A stretch of 8,361 nucleotides of DNA from JBEKCP01 sp050014815 (GTDB lineage: Bacteria > Planctomycetota > Planctomycetia > Pirellulales > Thermoguttaceae). This document shows positions 1 through 5,934 of the stretch, one piece after another. The notes beneath the pieces are model-generated. The model saw only the letters and a list, made by a program, of their open reading frames with translations, did not search any database and was not told the DNA's origin. Position 1 is the stretch's first letter, and every line of letters starts with the position of its first letter. The translations under genes were made by a program, and so were the position numbers. The DNA lies in contig JBEKCP010000317.1 in assembly GCA_050014815.1 (NCBI GenBank), positions 1-8,361 on the forward strand, in the 5' to 3' direction.

Positions 1-1190
1 TGATGAAAGTGCTGGAGCCGAACCTGAACACGCTCGATCACCTGATGCGACGGAACCGGCGCGACTTTGCGGCGGCCGTCCGCAAGGGCGGCCCGCGGCG
101 CGAGCGCCAGGCGGCTTGGCGCCGGCTGGGCAACCGGCGGGGGCGTGCGGCCCGGCTCGTCGAAGAGCTCGGGCTCCGCATCCAGCGGTTGCAGCCGGTG
201 TTGGAGCGGCTCAAGCAGGTCTCCCGGCAGATGGACGACTTGCAGGCGGAGGTGTGGCAGTTGCGCGGCCATTCCGGCAACGCGGCGCGGCGTCGCGAGC
301 TTCGCAAACAGCTTTGCCAACTCATGCGGATCACGCTGGAAAGCCCGGCCACCCTCCGCCGCCGCATGGCCCGGACCTCCGTCCTCGCCTCCCGCTATGA
401 AACCGCCAAGCGCCAACTCTCGGCCGGCAACCTCCGGCTGGTGGTCTCGATCGCCAAGCGCTACCGCAACCGGGGCCTGAGCTTCCTCGATCTGATCCAG
501 GAAGGCAACACGGGGCTGATGCGGGCGGTCGACAAGTTCGAATCCGCCCGCGGCTACAAGTTCTCGACGTATGCCACCTGGTGGATCCGCCAGGCCATCA
601 CGCGGGCCATCGCCGACCAGAGCCGCACCATCCGCGTCCCCGTCCACATGATCGAGACGATGAGCCGCGTGCGGGGCGTCCATCGCCAGCTCTTCCAGGA
701 GCACGGCGCCGAACCGACCATCGAGCAGACGGCCTGCGCCGCCGGCATCCCGGTGGAAGAGACCACCTGCGTGCTGCGGATGAGCCACCAGCCCCTCTCG
801 CTCGATCAACCCGTCGGCGAGCACGACGACACCTATTTCGGAGAGTTCCTCCAAGACCACCGCGAGGACGACCCCCTGCTGGAAATGAACCAGGAGATGC
901 TCAAGTCGCGGATTGAAGAAGTGCTGCAGAGCCTCGACTATCGCGAGCGGGAGATCCTCCGGCTCCGCTACGGGCTGGTAGACGGCTATTCCTACACCCT
1001 GGAGGAAGTCGGCAAGATTTTCGCAGTCACGCGGGAACGGGTTCGCCAGATCGAGACGAAGGCCGTCCACTCGCTACAGCATCCCATCCGGGCCCGGCAG
1101 CTCTCCGGCTTCCTGGACGACCCGCGGCATCACGCGGCGCTCGGGGCGCTGGTGGCCGAGGCGGCCACCGCCCCGGTCGAGAGCGTATAG
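1..1190 (+). CDS. RNA polymerase sigma-70 factor, RpoD-like (5' partial)
   Basis: This is a primary-type sigma factor that directs RNA polymerase to promoters. Counting from the ATG at position 3 (395 residues), region 2 spans about residues 139-210 and includes NLRLVVSIAKRYRNRGLSF, DLIQEGNTGLMRAVDKF and the promoter-melting stretch YKFSTYATWWIRQAITRAI. Region 3 spans about 219-255. Region 4.2 spans about 333-361 with the HTH core VTRERVRQIETKA. Residues 1-135 form a basic, helical stretch that resembles the insert lying between regions 1.2 and 2.1 in planctomycete sigma factors. No region 1.2 is seen, and the frame is open to the window edge, so the true start probably lies upstream and the ATG at 3 is internal. 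Alternatively it is a shortened paralogue. The stop is TAG at 1188-1190. GC is high, like the right-hand flank. The family call is firm; the start is not. Confidence 0.93.
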   Translation, partial: MKVLEPNLNTLDHLMRRNRRDFAAAVRKGGPRRERQAAWRRLGNRRGRAARLVEELGLRIQRLQPVLERLKQVSRQMDDLQAEVWQLRGHSGNAARRRELRKQLCQLMRITLESPATLRRRMARTSVLASRYETAKRQLSAGNLRLVVSIAKRYRNRGLSFLDLIQEGNTGLMRAVDKFESARGYKFSTYATWWIRQAITRAIADQSRTIRVPVHMIETMSRVRGVHRQLFQEHGAEPTIEQTACAAGIPVEETTCVLRMSHQPLSLDQPVGEHDDTYFGEFLQDHREDDPLLEMNQEMLKSRIEEVLQSLDYREREILRLRYGLVDGYSYTLEEVGKIFAVTRERVRQIETKAVHSLQHPIRARQLSGFLDDPRHHAALGALVAEAATAPVESV

Positions 1191-1320
1191 GGCCCATGCA
1201 CAGCGCAACCTCCCCGCCACCGCTGGCATTGCCAGGGGATACGGTCACCAAGGTTCCTTTTCGGGGTCGTTACCGTGAAATTCCGTGAGCGGTCGGCAAA
1301 CTTGCTTTTCCAAGAAACGC

Positions 1321-1347
1321 ATAAAGCCTTGTTGTGCAAGGCTTTAT
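1321..1347. repeat. perfect 11-bp hairpin (dyad A)
   Basis: ATAAAGCCTTG at 1321-1331 is perfectly complementary to CAAGGCTTTAT at 1337-1347, with a 5-nt loop TTGTG. Neither side is followed by a convincing T-run, so it is not a textbook intrinsic terminator. Its inner part is repeated in modified form 61 bp downstream, which points to a protein-binding or recombination site rather than a simple terminator. The structure is seen directly; the function is inferred. Confidence 0.75.
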
Positions 1348-1353
1348 GAAGTA

Positions 1354-1363
1354 CCCCTAGGGG
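1354..1363. repeat. CCCCTAGGGG palindrome between the two dyads
   Basis: This is a perfect 10-bp palindrome centred on CTAG, lying between dyad A and dyad B. Such a short palindrome can arise by chance in GC-rich DNA, but its position inside the repeat cluster makes it worth recording. Its role is unknown. Confidence 0.45.
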
Positions 1364-1383
1364 AGTGGGACGGGCGAAACTGA

Positions 1384-1407
1384 AAACCTTTATGTGGCAA
1401 GGACTTA
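1384..1407. repeat. second copy of the CCTT..TGTG..CAAGG dyad (dyad B)
   Basis: This 24-bp stretch aligns with 1323-1346 when one base is gapped in each copy. AAA, CCTT, TGTG, CAAGG and the final TTA are shared, about 19 of 25 columns. CCTT (1387-1390) and AAGG (1399-1402) form the outer dyad. The two copies have the same orientation. Confidence 0.55.
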
Positions 1408-1416
1408 CAACTTCGT

Positions 1417-1455
1417 TCGCCCACAAAATCGCCCTAACATTCGCCCAAATTGCCC
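1417..1455 (+). repeat. spaced TCGCCC repeats, about 12-bp period
   Basis: TCGCCC begins at 1417, 1429 and 1441, exactly 12 bp apart, followed by a degenerate TGCCC at 1451. The bases between are A/T-rich. The period is close to one helical turn, so the units would sit on nearly the same face of the DNA, as in iteron-like or accessory binding sites for a recombinase or regulator. No such protein is encoded nearby. Confidence 0.5.
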
Positions 1456-1797
1456 TACCTTTTTCGGCCAAAGCCCGTTAGGCGAATGGGGTTCAACTGC
1501 TCTATTATACCCGTCATTGGGCCACCCGCCATCGCATTTAATTCACTGGCTCGCTCGACCGCCCCCGGCCCCTGCTCCTTCTTCCCTCCGGGCCGGTGTG
1601 TAAAGTGTAGCGGAATGGGCGGCGTCTGGGCCAATGAAGGTGGCCGCTTTTCCTACCCTGGCCCGTGGCTTGGAGCCGCGGTATAACCGGGGCATGATCG
1701 TCGCCAGAACCATCGCCGCTGGAAATCGACGCAGCCTGTCCGAACCCAAAGTCCAAAAGTCCAGGGGTTTTTTGGCTGCACACTGACCGAAGTTCCG

Positions 1798-1980
1798 ATG
1801 GCGAAGAATGTTCCCAGGAGTGGAAAGAAGACGCGGCTCACAACCGCCGTGAAGGGAAAGCGATACCACTGTGCCAAGTGCCGCAAGCGAAGCCCAAGAC
1901 CAGTGAAGAACCCCGCCCCCTGGTACTGCCCCAAGTGCCTCAAAGAAGGCGATGCTGCGAATGAGGAAACGACCGACTGA
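1798..1980 (+). CDS. small zinc-ribbon protein
   Basis: This is a 60-residue basic protein with two CxxC knuckles, CAKC (Cys25, Cys28) and CPKC (Cys44, Cys47), 16 residues apart. That is the layout of a treble-clef or zinc-ribbon fold that binds one zinc ion. The N-terminus is rich in Lys and Arg and the C-terminal tail is acidic. Zinc ribbons of this size commonly bind nucleic acid or protein, but nothing here shows the partner. The ATG at 1798 is the only reasonable start; no clear Shine-Dalgarno precedes it. It lies 36 bp upstream of the DinB-like gene on the same strand and may be the first gene of that run. Confidence 0.65.
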   Translation: MAKNVPRSGKKTRLTTAVKGKRYHCAKCRKRSPRPVKNPAPWYCPKCLKEGDAANEETTD

Positions 1981-2016
1981 TCCGCAACCAATGCTGGCAT
2001 TACTGTGGAGAACCCA

Positions 2017-2487
2017 ATGAACCCAACGACCCTGATCGACAACTACCTCGCTGGCCCCCAATTGCTGCGACATGCCGTGGCGGGGTTGTCCCATGAGCAA
2101 CTCATTGCCCGTCCCATCCCCGGCAAGTGGTCCACCCTGGAAGTCATCTGCCACTTGGCCGACTTCGAGATCGTTGGTGCCGACCGGATCAAACGGGTGA
2201 TTGCCGAGAATGAACCGACCCTGTTCGACGGCGACGAGAAGGTGTTTGCTGCTCGCTTGTCCTACCACCAACGGAATGCCGAAGAGGAAGTCCTGCTCAT
2301 CGAACTGATCCGCAAGCAAGTGGCTCGGATTCTTCGCACGCTCAATCCCGAAGACTTTCAACGCAGGGGTATCCATTTGGGCGTAGGGCCTATGACGCTG
2401 GAAGGGTTCGTTCAGGTAAGGATCAACCACATTGCCCATCATGTTCGGTTCATCGAGGAGAAACGGAAGGCATTGGCCCTGGCATGA
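2017..2487 (+). CDS. DinB-family (DinB_2-like) four-helix protein
   Basis: This 156-residue protein has the features of the DinB/YfiT-like superfamily, metal-binding four-helix bundles related to bacillithiol- and mycothiol-dependent transferases. The early motif PGKWSTLEVICHLADFE carries His46, and the C-terminal HIAHH holds His138 and His142 in the HxxxH spacing, which gives the usual three-histidine metal site. The conserved W and the I/V-x-x-H-L stretch also fit. I chose the ATG at 2017 because GGAG at 2007-2010 lies 6 nt before it; the in-frame GTG at 2005 would overlap that site. The stop overlaps the start of the DUF202 gene (ATGA), so the two are probably translationally coupled. The substrate is unknown; family members range from thiol transferases to stress proteins. 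Confidence 0.88.
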   Translation: MNPTTLIDNYLAGPQLLRHAVAGLSHEQLIARPIPGKWSTLEVICHLADFEIVGADRIKRVIAENEPTLFDGDEKVFAARLSYHQRNAEEEVLLIELIRKQVARILRTLNPEDFQRRGIHLGVGPMTLEGFVQVRINHIAHHVRFIEEKRKALALA

Positions 2488-2888
2488 ACGACAATCCTCC
2501 AAAAAGCCAATCAGAAGTGGAAGACCCTCGGGTTCGTTTCGCGGCAGAACGGACGCTCCTGGCCTGGATGCGAACCGGACTCGCTCTGATGGGCTTCGGG
2601 TTCGTTGTTGCTCGGTTCGGTCTGTTCCTCCGCGAGATTGCCGCAGCCGGTCAGGTGGCGGCTCACCAGCACTCTACGGGCTGGTCCCTCTGGATTGGGA
2701 CGGCACTCATCGGCCTGGGTGTGGCTGTCAGCTTGGTTGCATCATTCGAGTATTATCGCTTCGTCTGTTTGTCCAAGCAGGGACGAACCTGCACTCCTCG
2801 CACGGCATTGCTCGCAGTCGTTGTCGGTGTCATTCTCGCCGTTCTTGGGATCGTGATGGCGTTGTACCTGATCCTGGTGAGTTACTGA
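2484..2888 (+). CDS. DUF202 family inner-membrane protein
   Basis: This 134-residue protein has three predicted membrane helices at about residues 26-46, 67-88 and 108-131. The DUF202/YidH signature is seen at residues 21-34, AERTLLAWMRTGLA, followed by the glycine-rich first helix. It starts inside the stop of the DinB-like gene, which strongly suggests one transcript. The frame that contains TspO is also open across this region, but its translation here has no membrane or family character. The biochemical role of DUF202 proteins is not established; they are small membrane proteins often found beside transporters or stress genes. Confidence 0.88.
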   Translation: MNDNPPKSQSEVEDPRVRFAAERTLLAWMRTGLALMGFGFVVARFGLFLREIAAAGQVAAHQHSTGWSLWIGTALIGLGVAVSLVASFEYYRFVCLSKQGRTCTPRTALLAVVVGVILAVLGIVMALYLILVSY

Positions 2889-2947
2889 AAGTCTACTCCG
2901 GCAGCAACGCGAAGCCATTGGGTAACGGTGCATTCAAGAGGAACCCC

Positions 2948-3427
2948 ATGCCTCCCAAACACCCCTGGCTCGGCCTCGTCGTCTTCCTGGCCATCTGTTT
3001 CGCCGCTGCGGGGATCGGCGGGGCGGTCACGACGCCGAAGATCGCTATTTGGTATGCGACCCTCACCAAACCAAGTTGGAATCCTCCCAACTGGATTTTC
3101 GGGCCGGTGTGGTCATCCCTCTATTTCTGCATGGCCGTTGCTGCGTGGCTGGTCTGGCGACAAGGCGGGTTCTCCGGTGCCAAGCTGCCGCTGACTCTGT
3201 TCGCCGTTCAACTCGTTCTGAACGTGCTTTGGTCTTTCATCTTCTTCGGGCTTGAGAACCCCAGCCTTGCGTTCGTGGAAGTGCTTTTCCTCTGGCTGGC
3301 AATCGCGGCGACAATGGTGACGTTCTGGCGGCTTTCGGTCATCGCCGGAATCCTGTTCGTGCCCTACTTGGCTTGGGTCGCCTTCGCCAGCGTGTTGAAC
3401 TTCACGATCTGGCGATTGAACGGGTAA
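2948..3427 (+). CDS. TspO/MBR family membrane protein
   Basis: This 159-residue, five-helix membrane protein belongs to the TspO/mitochondrial benzodiazepine receptor family, known for binding porphyrins and sterols in the membrane. Diagnostic stretches are KPSWNPPNWIFGPVWSSLY (residues 41-59), NVLWSFIFFGLENP (92-105) and the C-terminal FVPYLAWVAFASVLNFTIW. The length matches the usual 150-170 residues. The frame is open much further upstream, but that part overlaps the DUF202 gene and is not TspO-like. The ATG at 2948 is preceded by AAGAGGA at 2936-2942 and gives a normal N-terminus. It lies 59 bp after DUF202 with no terminator visible, so it is probably in the same operon. Porphyrin handling or stress response is the likely role, known from the family only. 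Confidence 0.93.
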   Translation: MPPKHPWLGLVVFLAICFAAAGIGGAVTTPKIAIWYATLTKPSWNPPNWIFGPVWSSLYFCMAVAAWLVWRQGGFSGAKLPLTLFAVQLVLNVLWSFIFFGLENPSLAFVEVLFLWLAIAATMVTFWRLSVIAGILFVPYLAWVAFASVLNFTIWRLNG

Positions 3428-3518
3428 GGTTAAGGCCCAAAAGCGTGACACAAACCCAGGCTTTCCATGCTGCAACTACTTCGACCCCAGCACTCTCCGT
3501 GTTTTTCGCCGTAAAGAC

Positions 3519-3635
3519 ATGATTTCATTAGAGGCGATTCAGGAAGTCTACGGGGATGGTTTCGTGGGCAGGGCACCGTACCGCCTGATCTCGCGTGACC
3601 GATTCCGTCGCCTCACGGGCCACTCTGCTGACTAA
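3519..3635 (+). other. small ORF, possible gene remnant
   Basis: Between TspO and the next membrane gene lies a 38-codon ORF starting at the ATG at 3519. The same frame is open from 3420, and its translation before the ATG also looks protein-like (CNYFDPSTLRVFRRKD), but it holds no ATG, GTG or TTG. Either this is a short real protein with a non-obvious start, or it is the tail of a gene whose front was lost. I do not recognise the family. No clear ribosome binding site precedes 3519. Confidence 0.3.
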
Positions 3636-3652
3636 TGGAGTGAACCGGAACC

Positions 3653-4060
3653 ATGAGTCGCCACGAAACAGCATTGGTATGGCTGCTGCGGATTTCCGCC
3701 GTTGTTCTCCTGACCGCCCTCATCCCCGCCGTGATGCCATTCGTGTGGATGAAGGACATTCATCGCTGGCTGGGAATGGGCGAACTTCCCGAGGGGCCGA
3801 TTGTGGGCTACCTCACCCGGTCGCTCTCGGCCATGTATGCGATGCACGGGGCGTTGATCCTGTTCGTTTCCCTGGACGCTCGCCGCTACCTTCCCGTGGT
3901 GAAGTGCCTTGCCTTCCTGTGCGTATTATTCGGAATGGGGATGCTCGCCCTCGATGTCCTGGTCGGAATGCCGTTGCCGTGGATCGTCGGGGAAGGACCA
4001 TTTATCGTTGTCCTGGGTGGGATCATGCTGTGGTTGGCAAGACGGATTCAGGACGGCTGA
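3653..4060 (+). CDS. conserved four-helix membrane protein of unknown function
   Basis: This 135-residue hydrophobic protein has four likely membrane helices at about 9-29, 57-74, 82-104 and 112-129. Between helices 1 and 2 sits a polar loop, MKDIHRWLGMGELPEG, then GYLTRSLSAMYAMHGAL. This looks like a conserved motif, and I recall similar planctomycete hypotheticals, but I cannot name a function. The ATG at 3653 has GGAG at 3637-3640 and CGGAA closer in; neither is ideally spaced. It is the last gene of the plus-strand run and faces the minus-strand exported-protein gene tail to tail, with only 16 bp between the stops and no hairpin there. Confidence 0.75.
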   Translation: MSRHETALVWLLRISAVVLLTALIPAVMPFVWMKDIHRWLGMGELPEGPIVGYLTRSLSAMYAMHGALILFVSLDARRYLPVVKCLAFLCVLFGMGMLALDVLVGMPLPWIVGEGPFIVVLGGIMLWLARRIQDG

Positions 4061-4076
4061 CCCCAATCCCTCCCGT

Positions 4077-4631
4077 CTATTCTTTACTTCTTTTGGCCGG
4101 GAGCACCTGAAGGGCCTCGATTCGATGCCGCTCGACATCGGTGTGGAACCGGATAGTGACCACATCGCCCTTCTTCAGGGCCTTCAGTCTTGCCACCATT
4201 TCTCCGGGAGGCCAACTGATCGCGTAGCCATCCAGCGGCCCGCTCTTGGGTTTCACCGCAACCCAGAAATCGTTACTGAATTGGACTTCGCCGGTCACTG
4301 TCCCCTTCAACGGCGTTCTGGCTCTCTGCATAGCGAGCACCTTGTTGCCGTCATCGCCCTTGAGGTAGGTGAATTGCACGCGGTCGGGGACGAAGACGCC
4401 TTTGCACTTCGGCGGGAAGCCGAACGTATTCTTGTCGAAGCTCTCTGCTAACGCGAACTTGGTGGGGGCATCTTCGCCATCGACCCAGATCATGGCGAAA
4501 TCCTTCTTGTTGTCCGTCAGGACACCCGCAGCGGCGATGGGTTTGCCTGGTTTGGCATCCTTGGGGCTGTCAGCCGCGATGACGCCACCCGCCATCAGTG
4601 CCGCTGTCAGAACGATTGCTGCCTTTCGCAT
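4077..4631 (-). CDS. exported protein with two similar halves, unknown function
   Basis: This 184-residue protein begins with a typical Sec signal peptide: MRK, a hydrophobic core to about residue 18, and small residues before DSPKD, with cleavage likely near residue 20. The frame is open upstream to 4703, but the ATG at 4631 is chosen because AGGAG lies 8 nt before it and it gives the signal peptide. The mature part seems to hold two related units: GVLTDNKKDFAMIWV leading to VQFTYLKGDDGNKVLAMQ, and GTVTGEVQFSNDFWVAV leading to VVTIRFHTDVERHRIEALQ. Both look like small beta-barrels. A periplasmic or cell-surface role is inferred. I do not recognise the family. About 100 bp separate it from the XRE gene upstream, so it may share that transcript or have its own promoter. 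Confidence 0.7.
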   Translation of the reverse strand: MRKAAIVLTAALMAGGVIAADSPKDAKPGKPIAAAGVLTDNKKDFAMIWVDGEDAPTKFALAESFDKNTFGFPPKCKGVFVPDRVQFTYLKGDDGNKVLAMQRARTPLKGTVTGEVQFSNDFWVAVKPKSGPLDGYAISWPPGEMVARLKALKKGDVVTIRFHTDVERHRIEALQVLPAKRSKE

Positions 4632-4731
4632 CGCTGTCTCTCCTCGCGTGTCGTGTGGTGGGTTGGGAATTGATCGTCTTTCGGCCTCATGGGCATCATC
4701 CAATTCCAGAAAAGATGTGGCTGCTGCTTTT

Positions 4732-5190
4732 CTACCTCGGCTTCCTCGGCACCTTGAGCATTTCCAGCCTGTTCATCGCCTCCCGCTTCCCAATTCCTCG
4801 CAGGGCGACCAGGGCGGCGAGTTGCTCCTTGCGTGGCCGGGAGTTGCCTGCCTCCCAGTTGTAGATCGTCATGGCCGAAACGCCGACCAGCTTGGCATAG
4901 TTCTGCTGGCCAAGACCCAAACGCTCCCGCTGGGCCTTCGCGGACCTGGCTGAGAACCTGACACCTTCCAACTCCTCATCGTCCTTGACTTGGGGCTCGG
5001 CCAATCGCTTACGCTCCTGGGCCTTGAGGAACGCGATTTCCTTCTGCTGGCTCTGTGTTAGCCGCTTCAGCTTGGCGATGTCGCGGCGGAATTGGGTCAC
5101 GGCTCCCTTGGTCGAGGAGATACTGACCCTGATTTCTCGCTTCGCTAAACGACGGATTTCGTCTTTGAGAACAGAGGCGATGTTGGGCAT
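4732..5190 (-). CDS. XRE-type HTH regulator with N-terminal coiled coil
   Basis: This is a 152-residue DNA-binding protein. Residues 1-65 are charged and helical (MPNIASVLKDEIRRLAKREI, then a heptad-rich segment to about 62) and probably form a coiled coil for dimerisation. Residues 84-130 carry an XRE/Cro-like HTH, including NYAKLVGVSAMTIYNWEAG and the following RPRKEQLAAL. I chose the ATG at 5190 because AGGAG lies 8 nt before it and the protein then starts as expected for this type; the frame continues to 5253 without a better start. A good -10 box lies just upstream. The targets are unknown. Given its position it may regulate itself, the exported protein downstream, or the divergent plus-strand gene. 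Confidence 0.88.
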   Translation of the reverse strand: MPNIASVLKDEIRRLAKREIRVSISSTKGAVTQFRRDIAKLKRLTQSQQKEIAFLKAQERKRLAEPQVKDDEELEGVRFSARSAKAQRERLGLGQQNYAKLVGVSAMTIYNWEAGNSRPRKEQLAALVALRGIGKREAMNRLEMLKVPRKPR

Positions 5191-5209
5191 GGACGGAACT
5201 CCTGGGGTG

Positions 5210-5357
5210 ATGGGCAATTCCACGATTATACCCTCTCCCGTGACATTTTCCACACAAGAAGGGACTCAGCCCGCTTCTGGAACGGATCGCCAGGACGATC
5301 TACGCCAAGGTCGGCCACTTCGTCCACCCGACTTTTGAGCAATGGGAAATCGGCTTC
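5210..5357 (+). other. probable lost 5' end of the next gene (+1 frameshift at 5261-5263)
   Basis: The frame of the next gene stays protein-like well before its first ATG (ERIARTIYAKVGHFVHP and on to EIGFMRDMHP), back to about 5265, yet it contains no ATG, GTG or TTG before meeting a TGA at 5241-5243. Another frame has ATG at 5210 and GTG at 5240 and reads MGNSTIIPSPVTFSTQEG up to the GGG at 5261-5263. Dropping one G from that run joins the two frames into one continuous protein that would start at 5210. So the gene either carries a one-base insertion here or there is a base-call error; a CTG start at 5277 is a third option. Confidence 0.5.
5225..5230 (-). promoter_or_regulatory. -10 box TATAAT for the XRE regulator gene
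   Basis: The plus strand reads ATTATA, which is a perfect TATAAT on the minus strand. It lies 34 bp before the XRE start codon and upstream of its ribosome binding site at 5199-5203. With a 16-bp spacer the -35 position reads TGGAAA, which matches TTGACA at four of six positions. This is a reasonable housekeeping-type promoter. It lies inside the likely 5' end of the divergent plus-strand gene. Confidence 0.45.
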
Positions 5358-5933
5358 ATGCGGGACATGCACCCGTGGCGAGAAGTGTTGCTGTGGGAGG
5401 TTATTGCCCGAACCTACGACCTCTACTCGGCCAAGCACCCCGATGCAAACGGCGAACAGGTGGTCGGCACCATTTCCACCATTTCAATGGGGCAGGTTTC
5501 CGAGAACGAGATGGACAAGGAACTTCGGGAGCTATTCATTGAGGCCGGTAAGAAGCGATGGACCGCCCTCATGGACGAGCCTGTCGAGTTTCCAGAGGGC
5601 AACGCAATCGTGCTTCAATACGAAGACGTCGTGGATGAATGGAACGGCCAGATTCACCCGAACCTCCGAAGGCAATTCGACCCACGCCCAATTCTCGCCC
5701 AGGCCGACATTATTTTGGGCCAGGATGTCAAGACCGAGAAGTTCTTCTGTCTGTTTGGAAAGGATCGGTTGGAGGAGGGCGGAATCCCGTGGGGGCTGAA
5801 GACCGTGGTTATCGGCTTGGACCCGGAGAATGAGAAGACCGAGGAAATGGACAAAATCTGGGCCCCGTTCGGAACTGATTCCATCGCTGCACAGCCAATT
5901 CCGCAGGGTTGTCGGCGAGGTGCCGTCGTTTAA
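5358..5933 (+). CDS. protein of unknown function, 5' end probably frameshifted
   Basis: The part from the first in-frame ATG encodes 191 residues; a repaired gene would be about 240. It is soluble, mixed in charge, without signal peptide or membrane helix. Visible stretches are HPWREVLLWEVIARTYDLY near the start, DEWNGQIHPNLRRQFDPRP at about 93-111, and FFCLFGKDRLEEGGIPWGLK at about 129-148. No catalytic motif is recognised. The stop (5931-5933) is one base before the ATG of the HTH protein, so the two are probably one transcript and may work as a pair, as in toxin-antitoxin modules, but that is inference from layout alone. GC is lower than in the flanks. I am confident that it is coding, and not confident of its start or function. 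Confidence 0.7.
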   Translation: MRDMHPWREVLLWEVIARTYDLYSAKHPDANGEQVVGTISTISMGQVSENEMDKELRELFIEAGKKRWTALMDEPVEFPEGNAIVLQYEDVVDEWNGQIHPNLRRQFDPRPILAQADIILGQDVKTEKFFCLFGKDRLEEGGIPWGLKTVVIGLDPENEKTEEMDKIWAPFGTDSIAAQPIPQGCRRGAVV

Positions 5934-5934
5934 G

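Larger units (their letters stand above)
1191..1797. other. gene-poor intergenic region with repeats
   Basis: About 600 bp lie between the sigma gene and the zinc-ribbon gene. Open frames here, on both strands, have no recognisable protein character. The left part (1321-1455) carries several short dyads and spaced repeats, listed separately. Position 1504-1509 reads ATTATA, a TATAAT on the minus strand, but I see no good -35 and no gene it would serve. TATAAC at 1682-1687 is a weak -10 candidate for the downstream plus-strand genes, again without a good -35. A short inverted repeat, CCAAAA at 1753-1758 with TTTTGG at 1770-1775, lies just upstream of the next gene. I see no tRNA or rRNA. Confidence 0.6.

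Noticed and set aside
1223..1235. CTGGCA-T-TGCCAG inverted repeat as a regulatory operator
   Set aside because: It is short, likely to occur by chance in GC-rich DNA, and has no gene start near it.
1321..1347. Intrinsic terminator for the sigma gene
   Set aside because: The stem is only moderately GC-rich, no T-run follows on either strand, and it lies 130 bp beyond the stop.
1432..1483. Integron attC-like ends (CCCTAAC at 1432-1438 and GTTAGGC at 1477-1483)
   Set aside because: The outer boxes resemble attC core sites, but the inner boxes that should pair do not, the site is shorter than usual, and no integron integrase or cassette is present.
1543..2502. Long minus-strand ORF opposite the zinc-ribbon and DinB-like genes
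   Set aside because: It is antisense to genes with clear family motifs, and its translation has no domain character.
2432..2947. N-terminal extension of the TspO frame to give a 331-residue protein
   Set aside because: The extension overlaps the DUF202 gene, is Arg/Ser-rich shadow sequence, and the ATG at 2948 has its own ribosome binding site.
4369..4953. Plus-strand ORF across the exported-protein and XRE genes
   Set aside because: It is the shadow of two minus-strand genes with signal peptide, ribosome binding sites and HTH motif.
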